Shown piece after piece: positions 1-11,584 of a DNA stretch of 64,000 nucleotides. This DNA is from Gamarada debralockiae (Eukaryota; Ascomycota; Leotiomycetes; Helotiales; Hyphodiscaceae), in contig NXFV01001895.1 of the NCBI GenBank assembly GCA_002803225.1, forward strand, positions 62,001-126,000, given 5' to 3'. The translations under genes were made by a program, and so were the position numbers. Every line of letters begins with the position of its first letter. Within the stretch, counting starts at the first letter, position 1. The notes below the pieces were generated by a model. That model did not search any database and had not been told where the DNA came from. It saw only the letters and a list, made by a program, of their open reading frames with translations.

Positions 1-756
1 GGATGAGGGAGATGAGGAGTAGAGTTTCGAGAAGAAACGAGAGTTTGAATGAATACATATTTGATAGAGAAAGTACACGCTGCAAAGAGGAGAGGAGCAC
101 TCAGGACAGAAGAGGAGAAGATCGAGTTTTATGGATGCAGCCTTACCACACTTAAACCCTTATCAGTCTTAATTCTCGTATTCCACTCCTTCGAACACTC
201 CCCAACCACTATGTTTGTTGATCCATGAGATATAGGAAGTATCATCCCATGTCAATTTGGGCCCCACGTTTTAAGCGTGCGGCTGAGGCTCAAATATCCC
301 AATCTGGAATGAAGGTAGACTTGGGGGTGAATTTAAACCTTGTTAACGAGCATGTCCTTGCATGCCCTTATAATGGGGCGTCGATTGAGAGCCTCCAATT
401 GACCTTGCCTCTTATTCTTGCTTCCCCATCGCTGAGCGTGGAGGGGGCCTACGGAGTTGAGGCTCAACGTGGCCAGGAGCCGCCTCCTTGTCGGCTGCCT
501 CTAACTCTGTGCGGACGCGACTTTCGAACTCCGTGTCAGACAACAGAATATTGCTCGTGTGGCACGGCTTTAGGGGTAGAACTCCGCGCTGGTGGATCAC
601 TGACAATGTATGGACTCTGTAGGTGAAAAAGTCCCCAGAGCAAGTTATTTTAGGAGGAGACGAGGAACTCATGTTGAAAAACTACCCTCTAAGGCAAAGA
701 GATGATTGCCAATTTGTCCTTCCCTGAAACGGTTTCCAACGCTTCTTATGTAACAC
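1..756. other. Intergenic, no gene supported
   Basis: This left-edge stretch lies downstream of the RAD4 stop codon. It contains only low-quality overlapping open frames on both strands (for example + strand 225-626) with no recognisable domain and no consistent splice signals. I see no tRNA, repeat or mobile element in it. Confidence 0.5.
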
Positions 757-3363
757 TCATTCAGGAAAGAACCCCCCAGCCTCATCAAGGTCATATTCCT
801 CCGTCTCCATACCCGAATCGTTTTCTTCAGCCTGAAGTACGGGGTCACTGATCTCCTCGCCTTCAACCTCATAAGTATCAACGCGCTCCTTGATCCGCAA
901 TGAGACCAAAAATCGTTTCCACATTCTCAGAGCAGCAAGAGCCTTTCTATCTTCTTCTGCTTGAGCTCTTTCGTTTTGAAATCCTTCGACGACCGCTTCG
1001 ACTGCTTCCCGGTATTCGGAGGCTACGACAACACCCTTTAGAACAGCTGTGCCGTGCCGTCCTCGGAATTCGAACCCTGTCAGGGCATCGGCGTAGTCGA
1101 TTCCCAGAATTCGGGCGGCGCGAGAAGCTTCGTCGTCTGCATTCGTTAGCAAGTCTCATAAGAAAAACGGGGGCGTGCTCACAAGGTATATGAACTCCGC
1201 CCTTAGGAACCATGCTGGGAACAAATATATCCAAGTTCCCATACGAATTCTTTGGCACTCGCCCATTCACAATCGGGGGAGCCTCATAAACTTCTGTCTG
1301 ATCTTCAGTATAAAGATTCGTTCCTGCGCGTTCCTCAACATCATCACCCATATCCTCATCATCAGGTTTCCGCGTCGGCGCCACGATTTTCACAGGCTGC
1401 TCTCCCATTTTGATCTCTCTCCCCAGCCGGTACCAAGCATCCGCACTCTTCACAACCTTGACATCTCGTCTCCTAAAAATGCTCTCTAATTTCTTCTTCC
1501 CCGGCGTTCCTGCATCACGTCCAGCCGCGACTTTCCCAACCTCATGGTTTCCAACCAAGATTTCATTCCTTCTCAGATGCCGTTCCAAGGCATAATAAGG
1601 ATGGTCTTTGAAGTCGGCAACGTTCCTGGGCATCGGTTCCCTGGCCTCGATTCCGGCAAGTTCGTTATCCTCTATTTGTTCCAAATCACTCTTCCAGCCA
1701 CGTGAAAAGTGTCTCATAGTCTTCCTCCACCATTTCTCTCCTCCATGAGTAGATTCAACTCTGGTTTTCCGTGTCTTTGCGTTGTAAGCTTTGGCATACC
1801 TTCGGGTAACGTCTCGTGCAGACCCCTCGTCTTCGAATGCAATGACATATGACATGGTATTCTCCCGATCAGAAGCAGGCGGCTCAAACGCATGAGGCTT
1901 CGCAATTGTTTCGGTGACCAGGGGATCAACAGGAAACCATTTCTGATGAGCTTCATCTAGAACCTCGACCCAAAAGACAGGATATGGTGATTCATGAATG
2001 ATCTTCGCCTTTGACTTGGGTGGAGGACGTGATGGTGCGCTCATATCAGGTATATGGTAGTCTGCGGCGTTGGGATGGCCTAGTCGACGACGGGCGGAGA
2101 ATGGCAATGCTCCCGATCCGGATGTGCTTGGGCTGGCAAAAGCAAATTCTTCGCCCTGGAGATCTACTGCTTCTCCTTCATCAGTCGGGTCTGGAGATGC
2201 CACCTTTGCTGTTGGTGTAGAGCTGCGAGGCATTGGCGGTCCACCTGCACCGAAAGAGAGAGCCTGAAGGGAGCAAACAAGTCGAGCTTCAACGCCCCCA
2301 CTTCGGAGTAGAGTGCAATACAACTGGGCTCCTAGATCCCTTGAGCCTTTGAGGCTCTTTGCAGCCGCTCGAAAGTCTGACTTCTCAAATACTGATTCTG
2401 CATCATCAGGAAGTTTGTACTATTCATTGTTAATAATAACATGGGAGTGGGGCAGAAGTTTGACTTTACATTTTGAAGGTCTTTCTCATCATCAGCCCAC
2501 AGGGCTCGTCGCATACCCCGTGCCGTAATACTGAATTTGGTTCTCCACATTTTAGCAACATCGTCCAGCCCCCTCTTCAACGAATCCGTACGACCAAATT
2601 GAGATAAATCCTCTCTTGGATTGAGGAAAGTCAACATCTTCTTCGTCAGAAGAGGCTTCAGCGAGGTCTGAGCGTCTGAATCACTGCACCAATCGTTCCT
2701 TCTATCTGCATAAGCCAGGAGACATAAAACGTGCATTTTGTGAATTTGTAGCCTCAAGGCTCTCTCCTCTTTTGTCACCACTTTCCGCCTTGTAGCAGTG
2801 GTCTTCCGCTGAGGGGTTGGTCTCTTGGTAAGTGTTAATTCGAGATCACCACTAGGCTCTTCCTCAGGTTTGGTGTCGAAATCGATATTGTCCCAATCGA
2901 AGTCGCTGGCTGAGTCCTCGTCTGATTCTCTGTAGGCGGTTTGTTGAGGCTTTGGTGGTGAATCGGACGTTTCACTGTCTGAGGTACCGGTTCTCTCCTG
3001 AGCTAGAACATCCTCAAACTCCAATTCGTCTTCGTCGTCCAGATTCGGCTGTTCTTCATCAACAGGCTTGCTTGCAGTACCAAGGTCGCCTCGTCGGCCA
3101 ATCCTTCGCTTCTTCAAAGGCCGTTCCGGGACATCAGATTGCATTGGCAAGGCTTCTGCAAGCATATCCCGATAAACCTCCGGAACGGCACTTGAGGCCT
3201 TCGCTTTCCCCTTTCCTTTGCCGCGTGTCACGGGTTTCTTGCCCGTCATAATGACAGAGGAATCGCTCGAGTCTCCAATGTTGACGATATCAAAGACTTG
3301 CTCTGTATTTCCACCAGGATATAATGTCTTTCGCGGATGACCTCTCGACTTTGGCGGCATCAC
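757..3363 (-). CDS. RAD4: DNA repair protein Rad4/XPC
   Basis: Nucleotide-excision-repair damage sensor of the Rad4/XPC family, which binds distorted DNA with Rad23 in the nucleus. Model: exons 3363-2470, 2419-1183 and 1136-757, giving 836 aa with exact phase closure. The 50-bp first intron starts GTAAAG and ends AATAG; the 46-bp second starts GTGAGC with a GCTAAC branch. The N-terminal ~190 residues are acidic and low-complexity. A transglutaminase-like region follows (YPVFWVEVLDE near 444, then KWFPVDP). BHD1 begins near residue 561 (MPRNVADFKDHPYYALERHL), followed by BHD2 and the BHD3 core that contains GGVHIP and GIDYADALTGFEFRG. The tail is acidic. It is divergently arranged with the K+ channel gene. 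The family call is firm; intron boundaries are inferred from splice signals and family conservation. Confidence 0.93.
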
Positions 3364-3861
3364 GATAATTCATGGTCGCACGAATACGAAGAGGTTGCGG
3401 CTCCTTTTAAGGCAGAAGTTTTGCCGCGTCGAAGTGAATCTGCGTACAAATGATTCACCACTTGGCATACCTCAGTCTCGACATTGTCTCTTCATCTCAT
3501 CGAATATCCTAAACTCCAACGTCCAAGCTTTTCCGATGACTCTCGAAGTTGTGAAGAAGATGTTTGATGCCTTAAGAGGTGTGACGCATCCGCGAGAGGA
3601 TAAACGCACACCGGCCGTCATCGTATCACCGTCCCACCAAAATTAAGACGCCAAAGGGCTCTGGGCACACCCCCTGAATTTCCAACCCGACTCGAAAGCA
3701 CGAAACAAGGGGATTTTCTCAACTCTCGTGGAGCATTAAAGTTGTATCTCAAGTCATTCCTTCCTTACTTTCATAATTTTCAAATATGAAGGATCGAAGC
3801 ACAATCGAACTCTTTCAGCCGCTGATTTCATTTTCTCGCAAAATTTTGTTCTCGTAGTCTG
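3364..3861. other. Intergenic between RAD4 and the foldback repeat
   Basis: Upstream region of RAD4, presumably holding its promoter. The short open frame at 3395-3646 has no recognisable content. I see no other feature. Confidence 0.45.
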
Positions 3862-4006
3862 CCAAGATATCAAAAATGTGCAGCAAGTCGCCTCTCGCTC
3901 ATACTCAGGCGACTGGCGGACCCTGGCTCGCTCACCCTGGGTATGGCAGAGCCAGGGTCCGTCAGCCTGCTCAGGCGACTTGCTGCACATTTTTGATATC
4001 TTGGCG
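3862..4006. repeat. Foldback / inverted-repeat element
   Basis: The 32 bases at 3862-3893 are the exact reverse complement of 3975-4006 (outer ends GCCAAGATATC and GATATCTTGGC). Inside, 3919-3929 (GGACCCTGGCT) pairs with 3951-3961 (AGCCAGGGTCC), so the whole 145 bp can fold into an interrupted hairpin. A partial echo of the arm (GATCAAAAATGCGCGATCGC) follows just beyond 4016. There is no transposase and I cannot define a clear target-site duplication. A miniature inverted-repeat element, or a palindrome formed by local rearrangement, are both possible. It sits in the shared upstream region of RAD4 and the TOK1-like channel. Confidence 0.8.
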
Positions 4007-4696
4007 ACCAAGTAGATCAAAAATGCGCGATCGCGATCTCGCACGCGCTCACTCGACTATGCTGCTTTCGCGGGTCGAGCCCCAGTGCGCAAGCCTGAGT
4101 TAGGTGATCAGTTAGGTACTAATTGTCACGGGTTTGATGCAACTTGTTCAATTGGATATGCCGTCTATTACAATAGAGAAGAAGAGAAAAGGGAGTTTTG
4201 GAAGACAAATACAAGGTCTGTACAACCTGTCCAAGTATCGCTATAACAACGCCAGCTGCCTAAGGCAGCCAAGAGAACCGGATCACCAGATTGCATGTCG
4301 ACCAAGCACCGGGGGTCCAGATGCTCCATGTTATTGATATCAACCCCATCTTTTATTAATTTTCAAATCTTCTCAAATTCCAATTATCTTGAACGTGCTA
4401 CTGTGGAAGCCTCTTTTCAAATATCGATTTCAGAGGATCCCATTTCCATTGATCCACAACGTAAAGATCTTCACAAGCGAAGCCCCCTGTAACAAACAAG
4501 TGGAAAACTACGTCATCAGTCACTGAAAATATCCATCCTGAGAAAACAAGAACATACGGAGAGCCTCTCCGTATTTAAAGGAATGGCAATCATAAAGTCC
4601 ATCCCTTTCCAACCTTGGCTTGAGACGCCCAGTGCTTCATTGTCTTCATTTGAAGCAAATGCCCAAGTCTCCTAATTGTAAGACCCCAGAACGAAG
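4007..4696. other. Intergenic, upstream of TOK1-like gene
   Basis: No gene is supported here. The stretch right after the foldback element has a GC-rich pocket with CGATCG-type palindromes (4026-4045); the remainder is AT-rich and presumably contains the channel promoter and 5' UTR. Confidence 0.45.
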
Positions 4697-7124
4697 ATGA
4701 ACGACCCTGGACTTGACGAACCGATCTCCATTGATGCGAAAGATGTTGAGAATCAACTGGAAGACGAACAGGAGGAAATAAAGGAGGATGAGCAGGCATT
4801 TCTTGAGCCTAGGTGGGTCGAAAATGCAACATTTCGGTGGATTGTCAGAAGTCGAGAAGAACAGTGGTGATGATAGTTGCTTCTCAAGTTCCTCGAATTT
4901 CTCAATCAAGTTTCATGTCCTGTTACAATTTATCCGATTCCTTTCAGTTCAATCTGCTAACAACACATACCTCAGCCGATGGTGGTTCGCCAGCACCGCC
5001 TTTCCCCTGATCGCAGGCACCTTCGGTCCCATGGCATCAGCATTCAGTATATGCGCCTTAGTCGTACACTGGAGAGTATACATACCACCGGGAGCAGCAG
5101 AGCAAAATGGAGTTCCAATAGCCGACCCAAAATGGTACGTGAGGCCTCTCATATACTTTGGGGAACCTCTGAAAAATGCCTCAAAAGGAAATACCTCATA
5201 TTAACGTGCCACAATAAGGCTGATTGGCATAAACGCTGCCCAATTGGCCATAGCTTTGATATCGAATTTGGTCCTACTCATGAATATGGCAAAGAGAGTG
5301 AGGTTTTCGGTTGCGCAGCCTATTACTATTGTTGGATGGTAAGGTTAGCCTCTTGTCATTTTCATAGATCGAGAAGTGACGGCTCCTAGGTATGTCTCAG
5401 CGTTCGCGTTGATAGGTTTGATAGTCTGCGCCTCAGGTCCTCTAATTATCGAACCTAAATCAGACCATGCCTTCACCCAAGCATTCTACTACGCCATTTT
5501 CTCTGCCGGCCTCTACTTCTTAGTCGCCAGTCTCATGGTGGTGACGGCCTATGGAGCATTACGAGGCCATTACGACAAGGAATTCCAACTGACAATGAGC
5601 CAACGCACATTAATGCTCCAAACAATCAGCTTCCTCGTCTACCTCCTCGCCGGCTCAGCAGTGTACTCCCACATCGAAGGCTGGGCCTTCCTCGACGCAG
5701 TCTACTGGGCAGATTTCACGCTCCTAACAGTCGGAATCGGGGACTACGCACCAGCCACCCACCTTGGGCGAGGTCTGCTCTTTCCGTTCGCAATAGGCGG
5801 CATCATAATCTTAGGTCTCGTCATCGGCTCTATCCGCTCTCTAGTTCTCGAGCGCGGGAAAATGAGGATGGGAGCGCGGATGGTAGAGAAAGAACGTCGA
5901 CGTCTTCTGAAGAGAGTGCAATCCCAAAAAGGACACCTGCTTGAGCCAGTTACAGGTAGTAAAGCCCCAGTAATGTCTCAAACATCCACTAAAATGCTCC
6001 AAGGCGACTTCAATGTGCTCACCGAACGAGAGAGGAGAAGGAAAGAATTCCATTTGATGCGCAAAATCCAAGACGAAGCCGCCACGAAACGTCGTTGGAC
6101 CTCTTTGATCATATCCGGGACGACCTGGTTCGCACTCTGGTTCATCGGAGCCGCTGTCTTCGAAGCCTGCGAATACGGCCAAGACTGGTCCTACTTCGGC
6201 TCTCTCTATTTCTCCTATACCTCCCTCTTGACGATTGGATATGGAGATTTCTACCCACAATCTAATTCCGGGAAATCTTTCTTTGTGTTTTGGTCTCTCC
6301 TCGCTGTGCCTTCCATCACGATTCTGATTTCGAATATGGGTGACACCATCGTGAAAGGGATCCGAGATTTGACCTTGTGGGTTGGTAACTTTACGGTGTT
6401 GCCGGATGAGAGAGGAGTGAAAGCTACGTTGAAGGAATCAGTGCATAATCTTACGAGGGGGAGGATGTTTGATGAGGAAGCTGATGAGACTCCTCCTGGC
6501 CTACTGGGCGAAAGCAAACGTTCCAAAAAAGAAGACGAAGACGAAGAAACCCACCGTCCTAAGAACGACCCCGAGTCCGCAGCGCAGCGCGTGGCCGGCG
6601 ACAAAGCAACGCAAGAGACTTCCCGCGCCGCAAAACAAGGTCAGGGGAACGACGAATTACCAAAAAGCAAACATCATTACCATCTCATTCTGGCCAAAGA
6701 AATCGGCAAAGTGATGAAGCACCTAAGTTCTTCTCCGCCAAGGAAATACACATTTGACGAATGGGCATGGTATCTAAAACTGCTAGGGGAAGATGAAGCA
6801 TCAGCAGAAACGCATAGAAAGGCGAAGAGGAAGCCGAAGCCTGATGGAGAGGGACTGGGGGCTGTGATGAGGGATGGTAATAAGGGGGTGAAGTGGAGTT
6901 GGGTTGGGAATCGGAGTCCGTTGATGGGGAATAAGGAGGAGAGTGAGTGGGTGCTTGAGAGATTGACGAAGACGCTTGAGAGGGAACTGGAGAAGATTAG
7001 GAGGGAGGAACTTGAGGGGAAATGGGGGTGGGAGGGGGAGGAGGGGAAGAGGGAGATGGTGGAGAGTGGATTGGTGCCGAGGGGTGGCAGGAGTGTTGGG
7101 GAGAGGGATAAAGCTGGTACATAA
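4697..7124 (+). CDS. TOK1: Outward-rectifier K+ channel, TOK1 type
   Basis: Fungal two-pore outward-rectifying potassium channel of the plasma membrane. Exons 4697-4812, 4976-5134, 5219-5338 and 5390-7124 join in frame to 709 aa; the introns are 163, 84 and 51 bp. The start is the ATG at 4697, which opens an acidic cytosolic N-terminus before the first membrane segment (SRWWFASTAFPLIAGTFGPM). Eight membrane segments are expected; the two pore filters are TVGIGD (about 245-250) and TIGYGD (about 413-418), the paired signature of the family. The long charged C-terminal tail carries a lysine/glutamate-rich region and is likely cytosolic. All key filter residues are present, so the gene looks functional. 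Confidence 0.93.
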
Positions 7125-7325
7125 ATTGAGGTTGGAAAACCGAGGCGTTTTGGGTACACGATGTGGGCATTTGGCAAGAGGATAATATTTTGATGCATCA
7201 TCGCACTGGCAACTTCATTTGCTGTGCTATATACCCATCTAATGCAATAGCAATGGCATCCTGAATCCGGTACCCAGAGTTCGTACCGCTTTACCAAGCA
7301 AACATCGCTATTCAATTCACACCCT

Positions 7326-9584
7326 TCATAAATCATCATCTTCATCACTATCCAGAATACACAACGGTGGGCCAGGCACACTATCATTCAACAAACTCTC
7401 CGGTAGCATCTGGCTCTTCGTCAAAAGCTGTGAAGATGTTATTGAGTAGGGGATAAGTAAGTCCGGTCCAAGGCTCTCTCTTTCGCGCGGCGTGGGCAGG
7501 TTGATGGGGGTACTTGAGAAGATGGGTCGAGTTGGTGACTCAAATATGATCTCGGCTATGGACTGATGTCTTGGCGTTTGAGATTGGGATAGGTCGACGG
7601 TCTCTGCTTGCGATGGATGTGGGAGTTCGGGTAAACTCCAAGGGGTTCCATGGTCTTTTGGTGGGGCCATTGCACCTTGAGAGGGTTCTTGTGGTGTAGA
7701 AATTGGACGTCGGAGATCCTTTAGGCTGTCTTGGTTGCCGCCATGTTTGTCAACTTGGCTTGAAGAAGGGTGTGATGGAGTCGTGGCACCTTGCGGCGGG
7801 TCTTGCGGGGTAGTATGGGGAAGCTCTTCATCACTTTCATCCTCTTGTTTGATGGCTTGGCTCGAAGATGCTTCTGTAGAAGGCGGTTGTTGTGAGTATT
7901 GAACCATGGTACTGAGCAGCTGTTCCTCAGCGTCCTGCGTATCCGTAGATGAGGATGTCGGCAGATCTAGCGGTGTTGGACCTCGACAGAAAAGGGGTGG
8001 CTTCAGATTAGCCATCAGCTGGTCCCGAACCGCTGGCCTGACCAGTTTTGGCTTCATTGGCTGTGTAATAAGCCACTCGTTTGAGACAATTGTGGCCCAC
8101 GGGAGGGGGTCTGCGAGCTCATAAAGCTCAAGAATCTCGTACGCAAGTGCGCCGGAATCGGGGGCCTTAGCATTGAATTCTGCGTTTCCAACGCCATCTT
8201 CGTTCAAAATCTCCCCAGGGCGCTTAGCAGCACTAATGACAGCCATATATTTTAAGATACGAGTGGGTGCAGTTTCATAGATCCATATTCGAGATACTGT
8301 GTCTGGAATTACTTGGCGGTGGCGAAAATCGTGGTCCATGGTCCTATTCACAATTTTCGTAACATTGTCTGGCCGGATGGAGACAAAGGCGTCGGAATCA
8401 ATCGTTCGTGGCGCCATTGCATGTACATGTTGGGTCGCCAAGCGTTGACTCTCCATATATTGAGTCTTCTCTTCTACCGAATCTTCTGACATCTCTTCAT
8501 CCAGTATCTGACTCTCCACAACGTGGTGTTTCTCTTCCAATAATTCTTCTGCCATCTCGATACATGGAGAAGCCGGCCGTTTCTGGGTTTCAAGCAGCTT
8601 CTGAGTTTCAAGACCAATCTCCCCGTAGCAAGTTTCTGGTTGGAGTCCTTCCTGGCCCGCTTCAGATAGATCGTCATCGGATGCTTCGTAATCCCCATCA
8701 TCGTCTTCCGAATCCAGTATCTCGTCTCTCAATCGTGTGAGTGGCTTCATGGTTGCCACTATCGGTAATTGGGTCTCTATTTCCTTCGTAGAAGGCATAA
8801 CTTCATCAATTCCGCATATTTCATCTACTTCCGCCCATCTGACACTTTTTGCCGGGCTCGATCGCTTTGAAGGAGTTGTAGGTATTCGTGTTTGTTGACT
8901 AACATCTGCTGATTCGAATGTGTCCTCAACTCTGAGCTTTGGAAGCTTAGATGGACTCTCGGCGTTGAATGGCATAGGAATGTTGATCGAACTCTCTTTC
9001 AGTACAGATCGTTTCAAAGAAGTTCGAGATGGAGGGGTTGCAGGTGACTGTGAAGATGGGATTTCTTGTGATAGTCTGCGATGAGGTGTCTGCGGAGGTC
9101 CCATTAACCCGGGAGCGTTCTTTCTTCTCGAGGGTCTTTGGATGGCGGGTTTTTGAGGTTTGGCATTTTCAGAGGCACGCTTGCGACGCAGTTCCTTGGA
9201 TCGTGGTGAACTGCTAAGGATATCGTATATGCTGTCGTCCGCCTCTCGTTCTGACATAAAGCTCCAATTCTCGATCTGCGTTATGGTTTGCGTATGATAC
9301 TTCGATTCCGAGGACGGTGCGTCGCCTGTAGTCTTTCTACGTTTCTTCTTCGGTTTCTCTGTCTCGTCCTCGTATATCCCCAGATCCTCATAGTCTTCAT
9401 CCAAAGGCCGATTGTTTTTCACAAAATCCATTTGTGTGAGCGTCTCCTGCTTCTGAGCCCGTTGAGACGTCTGCTTCCCATACTTGACTCGTGTAGTCCT
9501 GAGTGGAAATCGACTTTGCTGGAGAGGTGTAGATGATTTGTAGACCCGATTCGCGGGAGCACTGGGCTTCTTTTTGGGTGGCAT
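7326..9584 (-). CDS. Hypothetical basic/acidic disordered protein
   Basis: A single-exon frame of 752 aa; I do not recognise a catalytic domain. The N-terminus is Lys/Pro/Arg-rich (MPPKKKPSAPANRVYKSSTP) and contains a conserved-looking motif KQETLTQMDF near residue 45. Long Ser/Pro/Gln-rich and acidic stretches suggest mostly disorder. A more ordered block lies near 400-540 (RQVIPDTVSRIWIYETAPTR and LYELADPLPWATIVSNEWLI). The protein ends PPLCILDSDEDDDL, a hydrophobic core followed by acids, as in SUMO-interacting motifs. Nuclear localisation and a chromatin or SUMO-linked role are inference only. It converges with the K+ channel gene, about 200 bp from its stop. Confidence 0.75.
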   Translation of the reverse strand: MPPKKKPSAPANRVYKSSTPLQQSRFPLRTTRVKYGKQTSQRAQKQETLTQMDFVKNNRPLDEDYEDLGIYEDETEKPKKKRRKTTGDAPSSESKYHTQTITQIENWSFMSEREADDSIYDILSSSPRSKELRRKRASENAKPQKPAIQRPSRRKNAPGLMGPPQTPHRRLSQEIPSSQSPATPPSRTSLKRSVLKESSINIPMPFNAESPSKLPKLRVEDTFESADVSQQTRIPTTPSKRSSPAKSVRWAEVDEICGIDEVMPSTKEIETQLPIVATMKPLTRLRDEILDSEDDDGDYEASDDDLSEAGQEGLQPETCYGEIGLETQKLLETQKRPASPCIEMAEELLEEKHHVVESQILDEEMSEDSVEEKTQYMESQRLATQHVHAMAPRTIDSDAFVSIRPDNVTKIVNRTMDHDFRHRQVIPDTVSRIWIYETAPTRILKYMAVISAAKRPGEILNEDGVGNAEFNAKAPDSGALAYEILELYELADPLPWATIVSNEWLITQPMKPKLVRPAVRDQLMANLKPPLFCRGPTPLDLPTSSSTDTQDAEEQLLSTMVQYSQQPPSTEASSSQAIKQEDESDEELPHTTPQDPPQGATTPSHPSSSQVDKHGGNQDSLKDLRRPISTPQEPSQGAMAPPKDHGTPWSLPELPHPSQAETVDLSQSQTPRHQSIAEIIFESPTRPIFSSTPINLPTPRERESLGPDLLIPYSITSSQLLTKSQMLPESLLNDSVPGPPLCILDSDEDDDL

Positions 9585-10225
9585 GTTTGGATACCAACCT
9601 GTGGAGTATCCAAAATGAATTTGGGTGGCGTTGTTGAAGTTTGTAGAAATATCAAGTCGCGTCGTGAACCGCGTCGTGCCTGGAACGCGTTGATTGGATC
9701 GGGATTATGACTAAGCCACCATTTCAAACGTTACTTCCTCACAGTCCTCGGATGAGAAGATTCATTCGGTGACTTTTCAATCATGAAAGAAAGATATGAA
9801 GTGATTTCTACACGTGTTTGGGTACTATTTCCGTTCAAGGAAGGCCTTGAAAGGACTTGAAAGGCATCGGAGGAAATCTTGCACAAAAGTTGACTTAACC
9901 GACATCCCTGCGAGGCGAACCAGTTTTGTCGTCCTTGATTTTGATATTCTGTATCGTCAAGCAAGTCGCTAGAATCATGAGGCTTTTGGCATCATCTCTA
10001 GAATCTGATTGATCTTTGACAAACTCGAAGGCTTTCACAGACCTATTCGTGTTGGTCTCAAACTAGTCAGCGCATCCATCAACAAGTGTACTTGTACACC
10101 TCAAAAACCGGCCCCAGATCCAAATCTCGATGTCCCAACTTCTCTCGCGACGACTAGCATGCTGCAGCTTTGCCTCATTCTCATAGACAATAGCAAGTGC
10201 CATGAATCTCTTGAGACCCAAAACA
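9585..10225. other. Intergenic, nothing recognised
   Basis: Upstream of the gene ending at 7326 and downstream of the Cys-rich locus. Only short unconvincing frames are present (for example 9731-9964 minus). I see no repeat or RNA gene. Confidence 0.4.
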
Positions 10226-10710
10226 TCAAAGTTTCAGTGGCTTGGCACTGCTTGCCTTCTCGTTTGACCTTCCACGAAACTTGTCTTGCAACTCTTCATC
10301 CACCCTAGTGCAAATCCGTCGCAACGTCCCTGCCCACCTGCGCGCGTCGCTTTCACCACAGTTGGCACCGCAATTGTTGCAGCACAGAGGCCAAGGAGTA
10401 GCTGCCTGGCAATGCTCACACTCGATTCCGTTCCTCCGGATTCGCTGCGGGGGTTCGGACGCGTTGTTATTTTCTCCACTGCCCTTGGGATAGTGCTTGG
10501 CACACAGGGCCGCGCAGTGGCGGCAGTAGATACGCTTTTGCCACTTAAATTGTGGATCTTCTCCACATAATTTGCATGGAAAAGGCTTGCGAGTATTGTT
10601 CTTTTGACACTCGGTTTTGCAGTTGTAGCAACAGTCGCATTTTCCTCTGGTGTAGACGACATGGCCCCGCATTTTGAGCATTTAGGCCAGTTTTCATCGT
10701 CGTTAAGCAC
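10226..10710 (-). CDS. Cys-rich putative zinc-binding protein, frame broken
   Basis: An intact 151-aa frame (10681-10226) is dense in paired cysteines: KCDCCYNCKTEC, FPCKLCGEDPQFKW, IYCRHCAALC, IECEHC and LCCNNCGANC, the spacing of successive zinc-binding knuckles. A further pair, WPKCSKCG, is encoded just upstream from an ATG at 10710 but in another frame, so joining it needs a one-base shift near 10672. The closest relative I can see is the decayed locus 1.2 kb away (11585-11991). Either this is a single-base decay or sequence error, or the start is a missed upstream exon. Function is unknown; protein or nucleic-acid binding through zinc is only inferred. Confidence 0.5.
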
Positions 10711-11584
10711 TGTGAATGATAGTGTTCTCTCGGGTTTGGTATTAACATTGTCTCTGGTCGGATGGAGCTGATTTTTGATGATGAAGAGGTAATGATTCTC
10801 CTGAGGGAGAGGAACCCTTTGGGGTTTTAATTACTGAAAATGCTACTCGTACCGGTTGTGAATCATTCCGACGTGGGAATCACTAACGTATACCTGAAAG
10901 CACCGCTGTACATTCATAGGCGTGTCTCATAGGACTGTCCGATATGCCCAAGGAGGCGTGGTCGATCTTATTATGTCATAATCTTGGCAGCAGCTTATAA
11001 CCCGCTCCTATCCAGCTTTCTCCTTTTAATATCCATTTCAGTGTCCATTCAGTCTGATTGATATCCAGGGTATAGAACAGTTTCGCGAATCGCGCCGAGA
11101 CAGGTAGTGATGTTGTGTGCAATTTTGACATGTTTCAACAGTTTGCAATGACGTATATTTCACTCAACTCGAGGCTTACTATCGAATTGCGCCGGGTTAA
11201 GCGAACTCTGCAGACTTCGAGCCTCTGCCTCTGCCATCACAAATAGGGGCTCGTTACTAAATTTGTACGGCGGGTTTAGGAATCTTACCTAACAGCTCGA
11301 GATGATCAGAATTCATGAATTAATAGATAAATCTCATTATTTTCAATATCAACGCTTAATAATGTCCGGGAGTACACATCGCAGCTTCCCCTTTCCCAAA
11401 ATCTTCGAGTGCTCCGAGCAACCCTCCCGATACCCAACCCTTTCAACACATTCCCATAGCGACGTCCCATTCACATCTAAGCTCAAAAATTCCCTGCTTC
11501 GATGTCCAACGCAATATCAATATCGTCTCTCACCCCAAAGTCTCCCGTCTGTCTAAATCCTCGCCTTACAACCCCTCTATGCCG
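10711..11584. other. Intergenic between the two Cys-rich loci
   Basis: No open frame with recognisable content. Moderately AT-rich. No terminal repeats that would mark a duplication boundary were visible by eye. Confidence 0.4.

Noticed and set aside
225..626. Plus-strand frame of 133 aa
   Set aside because: No domain, no splice or start context, and overlaps another random frame on the opposite strand.
4026..4045. GC-rich palindromes after the foldback element
   Set aside because: Short CGATCG-type palindromes are common by chance and no partner site was found.
6677..7387. Minus-strand frame of 236 aa
   Set aside because: Entirely antisense to the TOK1-like C-terminus; its Ser/Pro/Phe-rich composition is what the complement of the charged tail codons gives.
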